Below, piece after piece: positions 13,052 through 25,510 of a stretch of DNA of 64,000 nucleotides. The notes under the pieces are model-generated. The model was not told the DNA's origin and did no database searches. It saw only the letters and a program-made list of their open reading frames with translations. The position numbers were made by a program, and so were the translations under genes. Position 1 is the stretch's first letter; each line of letters opens with the position of its first letter. Where the stretch lies: assembly GCA_021234155.1 (NCBI GenBank), contig JAJEKV010000028.1, forward strand, positions 13,654,134-13,718,133, given 5' to 3'. Source of the stretch: Isoetes taiwanensis (lineage: Eukaryota; Streptophyta; Lycopodiopsida; Isoetales; Isoetaceae).

Positions 13052-13972
13052 GGCAACCCGAAGGAATTCCACAGTCTTGCTAGCATACAATTTGCAGATA
13101 ATGTCCATTTCAAGTGATACGTGTAAAACCATCTTCGATGAAGTAGGTAGAACGGAGGAGGTCTTTCTGCTCCATTGACTTTGTCCACCATCATTTATCG
13201 AGCTCTTCGCTGATTTAGCAATTTTAGGAGGGATCTCACTCTTCATATTCAACTTTATCCTTCTTCTAAGTGCCATGTCATATCATCAATTATCTTCCCT
13301 AGCCTTTCTTTCAATTTTTATCTATACATATCATGGTTATGAAAGCAATGAAAAACAGCATGTGATGACCTTTTAAACACATGAATAGATTGCAAACAAT
13401 ATTTCAATATTTCTTGGTCTGATCTATAATAACCGAGGCATTATAGAAGCCTTAGGCTCATCTATTCGAAGTTTGAATTACAGTATTATATCTGGCACAT
13501 ATGATCACTTGTTGCTAGCAGCAACTTAAATGTATTTTGCAAAATCAAATAGTATGATTTTAATAGTCTGTAAAACCTGGAGCTAAAAATGCTCAATCAA
13601 AATGGTCTGACATGGTTTTGCTTATTGTATATGCTGAGAGAAAATTTGCCACAATCTTAAGCACTTGCATCACTGGGATAGAGTTTTTTTTTTTTTTTTT
13701 TAATTAGTCAGATTTAATGAGTCCATTTGGTACTCTTGAAGATTTGAGGGGTGCACGGTACTTAGAATTACCCTAATGCATTTTGTTGTAATGGTGCACA
13801 TATTCCAAATAACTTGGGATGTAATGGCGATTTGCTTATGGGACATGAATATTGTCTGGAAGATATTGCAGCGGGTGCTTTTGAAATCAAGGGGATGAAC
13901 TTGAATTATTGTTATCACAAATAACTTGAGATGTAAAGAGCATGTTTTGGGGGTAAATATTGCTTTAACAAT
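13052..13972. other. Intergenic, no gene seen
   Basis: Contains a T20 tract at about 13685-13704. No recognisable coding sequence. Confidence 0.45.
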
Positions 13973-14037
13973 ATGATTTGGTATATTCAACATTTTCTAG
14001 ATGGAAATGCATTTTCTGCTCGAAAGATTTGTTACTC

Positions 14038-14551
14038 ACATTTTAGGGCAAACGGCCTTGAAAATAGATCAGCACAAAGAGGGCACGGGCTAAGGCAATC
14101 ACATGGATGGGGTACTATTCGATTGCCTGCACCTATTTGGGACTGTCGGTATTATGCCAGCTTGCTTAGGGTTTCCATCGCAAGAATAAATAATCGATGT
14201 GCACTGTGCATTGGTGGTGCTTTGAGCAGAAGCATGCTCTGCTCATGGGAAGAAAGATCTACAAATAACAGTCTGAAGCTTCAAATCCGGCTATTTTGCG
14301 AAGATGCTGAAGATCTCAGCTACGATTCTGACGCAGAAGTAGAGATGTTTAACATGAGTGGAGAGCTTGCCAATACTCTTAAGGATGAGGAGAACATCTA
14401 TGTGGGCATGCACACAGGGCAAGACTCGTCTATAGCTGCTGCTCATGGTCAGATTAATGATATTTTTCCTGACTCCAACAAGGAGCAATATATTTCAGCA
14501 ATTGTGGGCGACTCCGGCAACATTCCATTAGGCAACACTCGTTCTAATCAG
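14038..14551 (+). CDS. Exon-like ORF of unknown function, 3' end at a conserved splice donor
   Basis: An open frame reads from a possible acceptor (TTTTAG at about 14040; an ATG lies further upstream at 13973) to a stop at 14563, but the coding probably ends at CTAATCAG|GTATGG (14551). The C-terminal half is acidic and soluble-looking: EDAEDLSYDSDAEVEMFNMS and later DSSIAAAHGQINDIFPDSN. I recognise no family. The ending matches two other places on the minus strand: GCTAATCAG|GTTTGG at 35001 and CTAATCAG|GTTGGAA at 51621, all reading (S/A)NQ. The same 3' structured module follows each, so this is probably the ORF1 exon of a divergent element copy and not a host gene. The N-terminal half has no GRKKGDLN box. 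Exon status is inference. Confidence 0.5.
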
Positions 14552-14563
14552 GTATGGAATTAA

Positions 14564-14945
14564 GATCTAGCTTCTTTCATTTTATTTGAGCAGATCCATT
14601 AAAATTTTTTCTTCAAGTGGTTAAAGATTTTATAATAACATCATAAGCTGCTTGCATTGTGTAACTATTTCTATAGATTCAAGTTGAAATTATGAAAATT
14701 AAAGTGCTAGATCTTGTATCATAACACCAGCATCAGTCACATGGATGAAAATCATTCTAGTAGCTGATAGAATGGGGTTCTTAACCAGTACTTTGATTAT
14801 GATGTTGATTAAACTTGAGAAAATTAAAAGATAAATTAAGATCTAGCTTTCTTTTCATTGTATCTGGTCAGATCCATTAAAATTTTCCCTCTAAATGGTT
14901 AAGTTGATAACAACATTATAAGCTGTTTGCAATTTGTAACTATTG
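14564..14945. repeat. Diverged tandem duplication in the putative intron
   Basis: TTAAGATCTAGCTT...GCAGATCCATTAAAATTTT...TAAGCTGCTTGCA..TGTAACTATT at 14562-14672 recurs at 14835-14945 with substitutions and small indels. Confidence 0.8.
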
Positions 14946-15633
14946 AGGTTTATTACTGATCTGAATTATTATACTCTAAACGTGACTAAGTTTAGCTTAT
15001 TATGCTAACTCTATGTAATTATATGACCTCTGGAAATAGATCTGGCCATAACTACAGAACTGATATCTCATTATAGTTTGCCTTATTGGCCCAGAAGTAT
15101 AAAGCATGGTCTTGAGATATGCCAGACTAACAAGTTAGGACAATGGGCACCAACAAAACATGTCTCTGGAGCTTTATTGGAAGTATGGCCACAGTGTTAA
15201 ACACTCTGATGCTGATGCATGCTAATATTGTCAACTTACCACTAAGCTTCTATGTCCATGTTGCACCAAAATGAATTTGATATTAGAGAGTACATTGTCC
15301 AGAATTTGCTATCCAGAATTTGCTGCTATGATGTACCGCAGTAGTAAACGGATTACCACAGTTCTTATAATGCATTTAACTACATTGATTGCAGTACTGC
15401 ATATAAAAGACTTGTGCTATTAATGATAACCTTGTTGCTGTCGGACAGTGAAATGTAAATATAATGGCCTAAGTCACTTAACTCGGTAAGCATAAGCTTA
15501 AAATAAACAAATGAGAGAGGATGGCTTCTGCTTTGGCAATATCGTAATGCTGGCAGAATGGTTATAGCTAAGGGCTGAATTGAAATTTCTATTTAATGCT
15601 GAATGTTGCATGGCATTGATTGTGACTGTGGAT
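14946..15633. other. Non-coding, putative intron or spacer
   Basis: AT-rich sequence between the exon-like ORF and a second tandem duplication; nothing else seen. Confidence 0.4.
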
Positions 15634-16030
15634 ACATGCCTAGGTCTGTAAGACCAATACAGCTAAGCTAAAGACTTCATAATGTTAGAAAGACAATAGA
15701 CTTCTTGCATGCACTTTGGATCTGGTCACGCAGGTTGCTGCTGCTACTCTGAAACAGTTTATTGCTATGATTCAAAATCTAGGGAAGTTGAGGCATGGCA
15801 CAATGGCAGTCAATGTTATAGGATTAAACATGGCATTGGTATTAGACGTAGATATTTTACATGGATATTTTGCATGTGCAGTATGCTTAGGGTGGTATGA
15901 CCTTTGTAACTAGGCTGAAGGTTTCATAAGGATGAAAATTGCTTTTGCATTCAAAGTCACTCAGATCATGCATGTTGCTGCTACTGATTATTTACTGTTA
16001 TGATTCAACATCTAGGGCTCTTAAGCCAGA
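15634..16030. repeat. Second diverged tandem duplication
   Basis: About 15650-15785 and 15893-16015 share CTAAGCTAAAGACTTCATAA-like sequence, then TGCATGC..., GTTGCTGCTACT, TTTACTGTTATGATTCAA and ATCTAGGG. A short ORF in the first copy has no support. Confidence 0.65.
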
Positions 16031-16307
16031 TTAGTTTGAAGTTAAATCTAACAATAAGTTTGCTGCTGTAAAACTCTAGATATATTGTAGTAGTAGATGT
16101 AACATCAGAGTCCTCATCAGGCCACAATAAATGAGGTAGAGATCCACATGGGCAGATGCTGAACAGGTTGTTTGTACTCACATAAACATTGAAGGCAGTG
16201 ATCTTATGAGTATTTGGTATTTTCCTTGGTATACTCCATTAGATTATCTGGTTTTTCACTTTCTAATGGTGTTGTTCTGGATTCTGTTTGCTATTTTGAT
16301 TGTTTAC

Positions 16308-16883
16308 ATAGCAGTGTGAAGGGGGATGACCCCAAAAGATCCCATGACACCTGCTACCATGTACAAGGCAACCATTTCTAATGCTTGTTTTTTGTAATGT
16401 TGGTGCAGGTAACAGGATCTTTTGCTCATTGTTATGTATTCTTTAAAAAGTGGAAGCTGGATAAAGACCAAAAATTCATATTGGAAGATTGGAAATAAAG
16501 CGGAAAATACACTCGTGGAGCTACAATGAATTATTCTGTTTGCATTGGTTTGATTTTCATAGTATTCAACAGTGGAAAGTTTGATAGTAATTAGATGTAC
16601 ATGCAACTATTTTGCTTTGAAAAAATCATGTAACTATTTTGCTTTGGAAAAGTCATATGGAAAGGAAAATTTTACATTGCTTGTGGAATACTTGTTTAAC
16701 ACTTGGCATTGGATATATGGATTAGTCTTTTTTAGCTCATTAAGGAAGAACAAAGTAACATAGTCTTGGCCTAAGTTTAGTACACCTGACTAGACTTAGG
16801 GCTGCTTATTGTATCGAGTTGGTTCCTTGCAAAGGTCTAACAAGATAAAAGTCTGGAGACGGATTTAAAAGGTTTTTTTTTTT
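16308..16883 (+). repeat. Copy F of the structured 3' module, with T-tract end
   Basis: Homologous to the reverse complements of 53131-53640 and 41841-42760. It has the small hairpin GGGG-GATGA-CCCC (16321-16333). The outer stem AAAAGATCC (16334-16342) pairs with GGATCTTTT (16415-16423). The inner stem ACCTGC (16349-16354) pairs with GCAGGT (16405-16410). Next come the second hairpin CCTAAGTTTAGT / ACTAGACTTAGG (16770-16800), the shared GGGCTGC..AAAGGTCT sequence and a final GG(T)n at about 16869-16883. The arms differ from the other copies but still pair. Confidence 0.85.
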
Positions 16884-17490
16884 TTGAAGAACGTGTTTTA
16901 CTTCATATTATACACTCAAAATATTACAAAGTACTTCCAGAAGTAAGAAATGTCCCTGAAGCATCAATCACTTTTAGATGATCACTCCATATTGGAATTT
17001 TAATACTATCAGGCCAATTGGAGATCTGAAAGCAATTATACAACTTCTTACGAATTTCTTGAAGCACCACCTGAGAAGAAATACGCTTATCATAAAAGAC
17101 CTTTCTTCGCCTTCGCTTCCATACACTCCATATTAGCCAAGACTTTGCCATGTGAAATGCAATCCTTTTAGAAGCAGTCCACTGATTTGGATAAATACCC
17201 AAAAGAAAGTGCTGACTATCCAAAGATACTCCAAAAAGAGAATGCAGCCAGGACCTAAGACTACTCAGCTCTGCACACAAATATAAATAGTGCTCCAATG
17301 TTTCAATGCACCGCTCACACATTGGGCAAAGTGGGCTTACTCCCGGCTTAAAACGATGAACCATCTTATTAACTCTCAAAGAGCGATGAATCCCTGGGAT
17401 AGAGTATTGAGGCCACTATAAAGAGATTTCACTTCCCTAGAAGTCTTCGCTAGCCAATAGTGAATATTCTGCTCCTACAGGGTCCAGAAC
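16884..17490 (-). mobile_element. 5'-truncated LINE, zinc-binding RT C-terminus
   Basis: A minus-strand frame (17379-16924) encodes the zf-RVT domain found at the C-terminus of L1-like LINE polyproteins: CPMCERCIETLEHYLYLC (C-x2-C-x7-H-x4-C), then the conserved WLIWSVWKRRRRKVFYD. Upstream to about 17490 the same protein continues with breaks. The plus-strand T-tract at 16871-16883 would be its poly(A) tail, but that tract is also the T-rich end of module F, so the LINE appears to have inserted at or primed on it. A relative of the same family is at 49719-50226. Confidence 0.85.
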
Positions 17491-17975
17491 AATCGCTTTC
17501 ATAACTTAGTGTCTTTGATATGAGTCTTCAATCACCACAAAAACCATGTAAATAGTTCGTGGCAACAGAGTCTGGACTGTCAAAGGAAAAGATTAGGTTT
17601 AAACACAAAGGATTACTTTAGAAGCACACAAAAATGCTACGCTGGTCTTCCCCGGATTACGGATCTACACGAAGTCCATTGTACATGAAATCTGCACTGC
17701 CATCCTCACCTGCTTGGTAAAAATCGTTCAATGCCAGCACCAAATCTAGCAACCCCAAAATGGCTATTATAGCTAAACAATCCTGAAGATAAAGCCGCAA
17801 AACCGGAAGTCTTCCTTCTATGTTCTGCAAGTTAAAAAACGACAAATGAAAATTTCTTCACATATTGAAGAAGGGGCTTTATCTACAAAATGCTAGTTGT
17901 TCCAGAAGTGAAAACCTGAGTGTCAAAGCCAAAAATAGGATCGCATAGCCAATTGCATAATTTCTTGCTGGTTAT
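17491..17975. other. Spacer, no gene seen
   Basis: No recognisable coding sequence; a 62-codon minus-strand frame is unsupported. Confidence 0.4.
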
Positions 17976-18800
17976 ATGCACAAAACAAAATCAAATAAAG
18001 GATTTCCAGAGCATAACCTGGCTACTTCTACCATCTATGATCTCCCCCAGAGCATTTGCAGAGCATACCTAGACTATCGCCTACCATCACAAATGGCCCT
18101 GGTTAACATGTATGCTAAATGTGGTGGCCTGCATGATGCGCGAAAAGTATTTGACCAAATGCATCAATGCAATGTTGTGATCTGGAATACAATGATTGGA
18201 TCGTATGCACAACATGAATTTGGTAAGGAGGCACTAGATTTGTTTCAGCAATGATATCGCAGGTCGCAGGGTCTGAAGCCCGACAATATCACATTTGTCT
18301 ATATTTTATATCCATGTAGTCATTCAGGCCTTGTTGATAAGGGACAATGCTATTTCGATGCAATGGTCAAAGATTATGACATCATATCGACAGTTGAACA
18401 TTATGGCTGCATGGTTGATCTTTTGGGTCGTGCAGGACAGTTGGAAGAGGCGCAAGCCTTCATTAGGAATACAGCTTATGAAGATATAGCTGTTGTATGG
18501 ATGGCTCTCCTAGCTGCTTGTAGGATTCATAGTGATGTTAAAAGAGGTGAGATTGCTGCAGAACAGGTCCTCAAATTGGACCTTTCTGATTGGTGATATC
18601 CCCCATCCAATGAAGGAAGCTATCTATGCGAGGCTGAAATTTTTGAATAGGTAATTAGATGCGTGTGGGTATGTGCCTGATACGTCATCAGTCTTGCATA
18701 ATCTGGATGAGGGGACCAAAGAAACGTTGCTTGGTTATCATAGTGAGAAACTGGCATGAGTCTGCAGACCCTGCGATCACCATAGCAAATCGACAGCAAA
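17976..18800 (+). pseudogene. PLS-DYW PPR protein, C-terminal pseudogene fragment
   Basis: Remains of an RNA-editing-type PPR gene, distinct from the one at 2.5-4.6 kb. Legible parts: ALVNMYAKCGGLHDARKVFD then NVVIWNTMIGSYAQHEFGKE (18092-18235), a TGA at 18252-18254, LKPDNITFV (18271-18297), then in another frame HYGCMVDLLGRAGQLEEAQ (18400-18455) and VWMALLAACRIHSDVKRGEI (18497-18555). After a further shift the E+/DYW start reads [20 protein letters not shown] and [10 protein letters not shown] (18668-18757). The HSE motif survives here but the rest of the DYW domain is replaced by unrelated sequence after about 18760. At least three frame breaks. The N-terminal PPR array is absent. Confidence 0.85.
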
Positions 18801-19338
18801 CCTATATGTTTCTCAAGAAAAAACATGGCAAGCAAACATGTATTGTTGTAGCTTCGCTATGGAGTTTTGATGAGTCTGGCAATATTCATTTAAGCTAGAC
18901 TTTGCTTTTTGGCATCTCAAATAACCAGGAAGTGGCCTGGGATCATGGTTTTGCGAAAGAAACCAAGCAAGGGATTTCTTGCAGAGCAAAAAAGAAAGGG
19001 GAAGATCCAAATCCGCAGTAGCTTTTGGATTGCGGTGACAGATTGCTGTTTCTTCACCATTGGCGGCCTCCTGCATTAGTACCAGAGCTATGGGGTGATT
19101 TGTGAGAGCGGATTTTGCCGGAATAAGGCAAAGGAAGTGAAAAGCAAAGCATTCGACGGAGCAGATTCATTCAAAGCAGATAAGAACAAAAACGTGGCAT
19201 CCCTACGTTTTTTCTTTTTTCTTGAAGTTAGCAAAACCAAAATTAATAGACGTGTCAAGCGATCGGCTCTTCTCAGCCCAGAAATATTAGACACCCTTTT
19301 TTTTTAAGAACAAAATATATTGCTTTACATAGGTAGTG
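18801..19338. other. Spacer, no gene seen
   Basis: Non-coding by eye; ends at the LINE target site. Confidence 0.45.
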
Positions 19339-19393
19339 AAAAGTTAGTATCTGCTCTAATTGTGAATTTAGGCATTTCTGGTATGCCAATTGT

Positions 19394-21117
19394 ATGGAGA
19401 AAGAAACTAATGACAATAATGTTTCTTCTAGCCCCCCCTTGCCTGCTCATTGTCTAATTTCAAAAAAGCAGCAAGGTGAGGGTGTCTTTTCTTGGAGGAA
19501 AGTCAATGGCAGCACCAAAAGAATTGCCAAAAAAAGGTTGGAGAAGGAAGTTCAAAATGGAGGTAACTCACAAATTGCTGCCAATCATAATGACTTCTCA
19601 CATTCTGGTGGAACCATTACCGATTCTGAAAGATATAAAGAAAAAGGGAAAGCCAAAATGGATGGAGATATCTCAGTCAAGGATTTACATAATACCTTGA
19701 CCAAGATTGCTGCTGACTCTAAATCCTTGAGGCATCAAGCTGACTACTCAAATTCGAAATGGAATCTATCAAATTGGATTCCTGCCAAAGGCACGAGAGA
19801 TTCATTAACTAAGGAAATTCAAGCAAAATATTCTTTGAAGAATAAGGTGACAGGGAAAGTATCTAAAGCACAGACAGGTTTTATTGCCAAAGTGCCACAA
19901 GATGTCAACAAAAATAAGGAAATTGCTATTGCTGAAACTGCTGAAAAGTTACCCCCAATAACACATGACCATAATCATACAAAAGGTAATATGGGGGAAT
20001 CTTCTGAGTGCAAATCAAACAAACAAGACAATGATGAGGTAATTCACTGTTCAAACCAGTTTGCTGTTTTTACTAACTCTCATGCACAACAGATGGAATT
20101 GGGTGAAAGCATGTTAGGGCCTACATAAAAAATTACCAAAAAGGTACTTTTCTGTGTACTTCTGTGCAAGTACATAATTGTATTTTAAAGTACCTAGACT
20201 ACAAGATTGACTAAAAGAAATTGTGTTATGTTCAAGAGTAGTAAGTACATACATGTTGTAAGGTACTTTGTGATGTCAAGAAGATGTTAAGAACTCAAAT
20301 ATATCATCATCTTTGACTACCCAGAGTATTTTCCAGGTAGTTTCTAAAACATGTAGGCCCTAACATGCTCTTACCCAATTATTGCAATCAGAAAATGAGG
20401 ACTTGGTATATCCTTTAGCACCCCCCCCCTCTGGTTCATTCACCTACAAATGTGGTAAATTTCATGGATCTTATTGACCTATCTTCTCCTGATGATACTT
20501 TACCTTGCCATGAGTAGCCTGCCATTTCAGAAAAAATAGCAGATCAGTTGGCTACATTGGATTTCAATGACATTGCCATGAGTACTTTCCACCAGTCATG
20601 TCAGGAAGTTGCATGTTTGGATAAAGATAAACAGACTCAGCTGGTTCAGCATTCTAAAGTGATGGATAGAGAATCAAACATGATTGAAAAATGTGATATT
20701 GAGTTTGTTCCAGAGACTCCTCAATCTGCTGACTCTCAAAGCATTGAACAAGAAGAAACACCTTCCAGGCAAGTTCTTCATCCAAATAAATCTCTATTTA
20801 ATAATAGTCTTAACAAAAAATTGACTAGTATTGCTACTGCTGATAAGTCTATTAACAAACTGTTTGAATTCATTCCTGGGGGGATATCTTCAGATGAATT
20901 GGATAGTGAAAAGGAAAATTTATGCTCTAAAGAGAATGATAAAAATTGGGATTTTGAGTATTATCTAAATTCTTCTTCTGTTGTTAGCATTGACAAGAGA
21001 GAGTCAACCAAAGTGAATAAGAAAAAAGCTAAGTTGTCTGCTAGCTTTAGTGCACCTGCTAATAATACCAGAAGCAAAAATAAGAAAGAAAGAAGAGGGA
21101 AAACCAAGCATAGATAG
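19394..21117 (+). pseudogene. LINE ORF1 protein, interrupted
   Basis: Putative nucleic-acid-binding ORF1 of the LINE. The first part (19394-20108) is Lys/Ser/Asn-rich with a basic patch KRIAKKRLEKE and no recognisable zinc knuckle. A MITE follows at 20110-20367. The ORF resumes with stops and shifts (about 20375-20545) and then runs open at 20548-21117. That part ends in a Lys/Arg-rich stretch (KVNKKKAKLSASFSAP..RSKNKKERRGKTKHR). Its stop lies 30 bp before the ORF2 ATG, the usual spacing in L1-type elements. No coiled coil is obvious by eye. Assignment as ORF1 rests on position and composition. Confidence 0.75.
20110..20367. mobile_element. MITE-like insertion with 13-bp terminal inverted repeats
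   Basis: TTAGGGCCTACAT (20114-20126) and its exact reverse complement ATGTAGGCCCTAA (20351-20363) bound about 250 bp of AT-rich non-coding DNA. CATG flanks both ends (20110-20113, 20364-20367) as a possible 4-bp target duplication. CATG is itself palindromic, so the inverted repeat can also be read as 18 bp including GCATG. It interrupts LINE ORF1. Superfamily not determined. Confidence 0.85.
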
Positions 21118-21151
21118 CTTTTTCCTTTCATCCTTCTATCTCAATATCCTT

Positions 21152-24100
21152 ATGAAGATTCTCACATGGAATCTTAGGGGGATTAAAGGTGCTCTCAAAA
21201 GAAGGAGAGTGATTTCCCAAATTAAATCCTATAAAGCCGACATCATTCTTTTACAAGAGCTTAAGCTCCAAAAATTTGAATGTGCAAATCTTGGAGATTG
21301 GATAATTCCAGGAAGCTCCTCCATCTGGATGGAAGCAGAAGGAACCTCAGGGGGGATATGTATGATTTGGAAAGATCTTAACACTGAACTGTTTTACAAC
21401 AGCCCGAGCAAAATGTGGCAGTGTACCATTTTTAATATCATGGACAAATCTTTTGGTCTTATCAATATATATGCATCAACCAATCCAAAAGAGAGAGAAC
21501 TCCTCTGGTTGGATATTAATCATTGGATGAAGGCCCAAAACATTGATGACTGGATCTTGGCTGGTGATTTCAACAATACTCCTTGTTGGAATCAAAAATT
21601 GGGCAATAAGATCAATATGTCTAGATTGGAAAAAACACATTGGAATGACCTCATTGATGATAATTCTATGCTCATGATACCCTCCTCTTCTGCTAAATTC
21701 ACTTGGTCTAACAAGAGAAAAGGGAATGCTAGAGTGTTTTGTGCTTTGGACAGATTCTATCTTAATATTTCTGGCTCCAATTTCTGGGACAATACTTATG
21801 TTTACAGTGATGAATCTACTGCTATTTCTGATCATCAACCTCAATTCCTTTGCACTCAACATCAGGTTTCTGTTCCAAGATCTGGTAACATTCCTTACAA
21901 GTTCAACTCCAGTTTGCTTCAAAACACCTTGTTCTGTCAAGAGTTCAGGGGATTCTACTCTAGCCTTCCTAGAGTTACAGAATCCATGTCTATGAAGGGT
22001 TTCTATTCGAATCTTAAGGCCTCCAAATCCTGGATTAAAGAATGGTCTAAAAAGCTAAAATCTGATAAAGTCGGGGAAAAAACATTCTTCTTCAAACATA
22101 TGAGAGATGTGAGGTTGGCTTTAAGTGAGGATCCTTTCAATTCTTCTTTACATCTCCAAGAGGAAAATCTTGAAATAAAGATTAGGATTATTGAGGAATT
22201 TGAGGCCAAAGGCAAACAATCAGATCAAAAATTAAATACACAAATGACATGGACTCTGGTAGCACGAATTTTTTCTTTAGAATTGCCAAGGCAAGACAGA
22301 ATAAGAGCTCTATCAATGAAATTACTAATGATTCTGGTCTGGTTTTGAATAATCCCTGTGATATCACTAATTATTTCCATTCTAAATATTTCGATCTGTT
22401 TTCAAAAGCATCAATTCTGATATCTCTATGGACAATAATGCCAAGAAATTCATTGATTTGATTGACTCCATTATTCCAAATGATCACAATCAAATGGATA
22501 TTACCCTTTCAGATGTTCCTAGCCCTGATGAAGTTTTATCAATTCTCAAAAGCTTTAAACATGGTAAATCTCCTGGTCCTGATGGATTTCCTCCAGAATT
22601 CTTTTTAGAATTTTGGGATTTAATCCAGTATGACTTCATGCATTTCATAAGAGGCTTTTGGGAAGCTAAGCATCTTCATCCTTCTATAGCTAGTGGATTT
22701 ATCTCTTTAATCCCTAAAGTGGACAAGCCCTCTTTGGGTTTTACATTTGGACCGAGACCAATATCTTTAACCAATACCACCTATAAGATCACATTGCCAA
22801 GATTTTTGCCTCAAGAATCAAAGATTATCTTCAGAACTGTATCAGTGGAAATCAGAGTGCTTTTCTCCCTAATAGGTTTATTCTTGAGAACTATATTGCT
22901 GCCATGGAAGGGTTGCATTGGAATAAAATCTCGAATCAAAACTGTGTTCTTCTTAAGTTAGATTTTAAAAGAGCCTTTGATAACATTAGATGGGATTTCA
23001 TTGAATATGCTATGGAAAAACTTCGGTTTTCATGATAAAGTCATCCGGTTAATCAATGGTGCGAATCTTAGATCAAGTTGACAATTCTAATTAATGGTTC
23101 ACCTAGTCCTTTTTTCCTTTGGAGAGGGGGGGGACAAAGGTTGTCCTTTGGCTCCCTATTTATTTATTCATTGTAGTGGGCTGAGTTCTGAGGTGAGGCT
23201 GTCTGCATCATCAAAATGTTGGAAATTTGGTGGGCTAAAGCTCCCAAAGTCCATCGAGTCTATTTGCATCCACCAATATCTTTGATGACACTTTTCTACG
23301 CTTCTGGAAAATAAGGATGATAATATTAATCTTTTTATGGATATCTTGAGCCAATTTAGTGCAGCCTCAGGTGTGGACCTTAATTTATCTAAATGTGTTA
23401 TTATTGGTGATGATGACATTAATGTGCCTGGGATTAAAGTTATTAAAACCTCTGAAGTTACCAAACTTTTGAAAATGCCTTTATCTTTAAATTCAAATCT
23501 TTCTGGTCTGTGGTCTCCTATTGTTGAGAAAATTAGAGCTAAACTTCATACATGAGAAATTCACTATCTCCGGGCGGGGTCGAGTGGTAATTGCTAATCA
23601 AGTTCTCACCAGCTCCCATATTTATTTCTCCCTTTGCTCTTGTGGCTCTTTTGTGTCTATAAGCAGTTGATTGAGAAGATCATAAGGAATTTTATATGGA
23701 ATGGTAACAACTTAGTCAATTGGAACACAATCACCATGAAGAAGAAAAGAGGGTGGTCTAGCATGTAAAGACATTCATAAACAAGCTCAAGCTCTTCTTT
23801 GGAAAGTTTGTTTGGAAAGCCCTCAGTGGTTCTAATAGTGCTGCCTCCAAATTCATTAGATATTGGCTTAAGGAGAGTTCTCCCCTGGGTCATCCCTCAG
23901 TCTCCCATGAGCTGCCGAATTCTGCCTTTTGTGAAGTCTCCTTGGCATCAAACATGTCTCCTCTTATGAGGAATATTATGAAGGCTTGGAATAATATTTT
24001 CTCGGCATTCAAATATGAGCAGGATATATGTTTTCATTCTGCTATGTCCATTTTTTGGTCTCCTACTTTTAAGGATCATCCAAACCACGTGCTTGCTCTA

Positions 24101-24942
24101 AAGCACCCTCAAATATACAAAAAGTGGAGTTCTTATGATATCATTAACCTGGGAGATCTGTGGCAGAATAACAGATGGGTAACCTGGTCTAATCTTAAAG
24201 CTACTATTAGGGGCTCTCAAACTGATAAAAAAATTTACAAACACATCAGGAACATTGTGGGAAATTCCAATATTAATCAGATCCTGCATAGTAATTTGGA
24301 TTGGTGTTTAAATAAGAAGAAGTGCTATAAGGTAAAGGATGTCTATAATTTCATACATCAGAGTCCTCATCCTCCCAAATCTTCCAGTGTTTGGGGAATT
24401 GATCCTACTGCTACCAAATTCATTATAAAAAATGTTTGGAATTCTTATGTTGCAAAAAAGGTTTCCTTCTTCATTTGGCTCATTGCAAACAAAAGTGTTC
24501 CTTGCCTTGTGTTATTAATTAGAATAGGAATCCTAATGTGTCTCCCAATTGCCCTCTAAACTGTAATAATGTTGAGGATTTTGAACATATCTTTTTCTGT
24601 TCTAAGTTGGATTCCTTGTGGTCTTGGATCAATAGATATTTTGGTAACTTTGATAGATCTTCTATAATCAATCTCTTACAAGGACAAGACACTTACAAAA
24701 ACACTATTGTCTATTTATGCCTTTGGAATATCTGGAAATCCAGAAATAGATGTTTATATGGCAAAAAAAGGTTCTCTATTACATGGATCAAATTGCATAT
24801 TAAGTATGACATTGAGCTTTGTGCTACGCACATAGGAAATTATTTTGTCGACAATTATGACAGGTGTTGGGATCAAATTGGTGAATTTGTGGGGTATCAT
24901 CTTTTGTTCATTTCCAGGCTCACATTTACAAATGCTAATTGA
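21152..24942 (+). pseudogene. LINE ORF2: APE endonuclease, reverse transcriptase, zf-RVT, frameshifted
   Basis: Polyprotein that nicks the target and reverse transcribes the LINE. The endonuclease is intact from the ATG at 21152: MKILTWNLRGIKG, LLQELKL (catalytic Glu), INIYAS, WILAGDFNNT (GDFN), TFTW-like FTWSNKRKG, ending AISDHQP (SDH catalytic His at about 21830). After a frame change near 22260 the RT begins: SFKHGKSPGPDGFPPEF (22545-22600), PRPISLTNTTYKI, then frameshift. LDFKRAFDNIRWDFIEY (motif A, about 22958-23010) is followed by stops. GCPLAPYLFI (motif B) lies at 23133-23165, and the motif C region around 23270 is broken. The C-terminal zf-RVT region is at 24400-24640 (SFFIWLIANKS; CPLNCNNVEDFEHIFFC). 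At least five lesions. Inactive. Confidence 0.9.
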
Positions 24943-24960
24943 GTTTTTTTGCTTAGGATA

Positions 24961-25510
24961 CATGGAGTTATGCAGAGGTCCACATACAAACAGATACTTT
25001 GTCACTAAGGATGGGACCTCTTTGAGAAATGAAGTGGCCAGATATGGTGAACACAGAATACATGAGCATCAAGTCTGCTATCCTCCACATAATCATTGGA
25101 CACATAAGCAGGTAGTAGATGATGAGGAGGTTAGGACAAAATCGGAAAGGTTATGGGCTTCAATCTTCTCAAGAGAAGTGATGCAAACAGTCTACTTATT
25201 TTGGTTCATGGAAAAGCATCACCATGAATTTACAGAAAGGCAATTCTTGAGGTACAGAGAACTATACTATACACACAGGATGCTAGCTGATGCTTATGGC
25301 AATCTTATTCTGCTCATGGTACAGCAAGATTATTATAGACTGATCAGAGACCAGTTGTGGAAAGAATACTCATACACTCTGGATACAACTAGCAATTTCA
25401 CAACCCGCTTCAATATCCTCTTCCAGTCTGATGATCCCAATTGCCCCATTATTCCTACTATCCCATCAACAAGGATCTTAGCAAAAGTCAGCACTATGGC
25501 CTCCTTATGA
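24961..25510 (+). CDS. LINE ORF3, conserved protein of unknown function
   Basis: An ORF in the +1 frame relative to the end of ORF2, beginning at an ATG 19 bp after the ORF2 stop (it is also open upstream, overlapping ORF2). About 183 residues. The core reads RLWASIFSREVMQTVYLFWF, HHEFTERQFLRYRELYYTHR and MLADAYGNLILLMVQQDYYR. The LINE at 30.6-33.2 kb carries a homologue in the same relative frame with the pattern RxWAxIxxREVxQ, TxRxxxRYRExYYxHxMLADxYG and LLM. Predominantly helical by composition; no signal peptide or zinc motif. Because both copies keep this frame open while ORF2 has decayed in one of them, it looks like a genuine product. I do not recognise the family. Confidence 0.7.

Noticed and set aside
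15709-15913. Second exon of the 14.0-14.55 kb ORF
   Set aside because: Lies in a diverged tandem duplication whose other copy is not open; acceptor plausible but unsupported.
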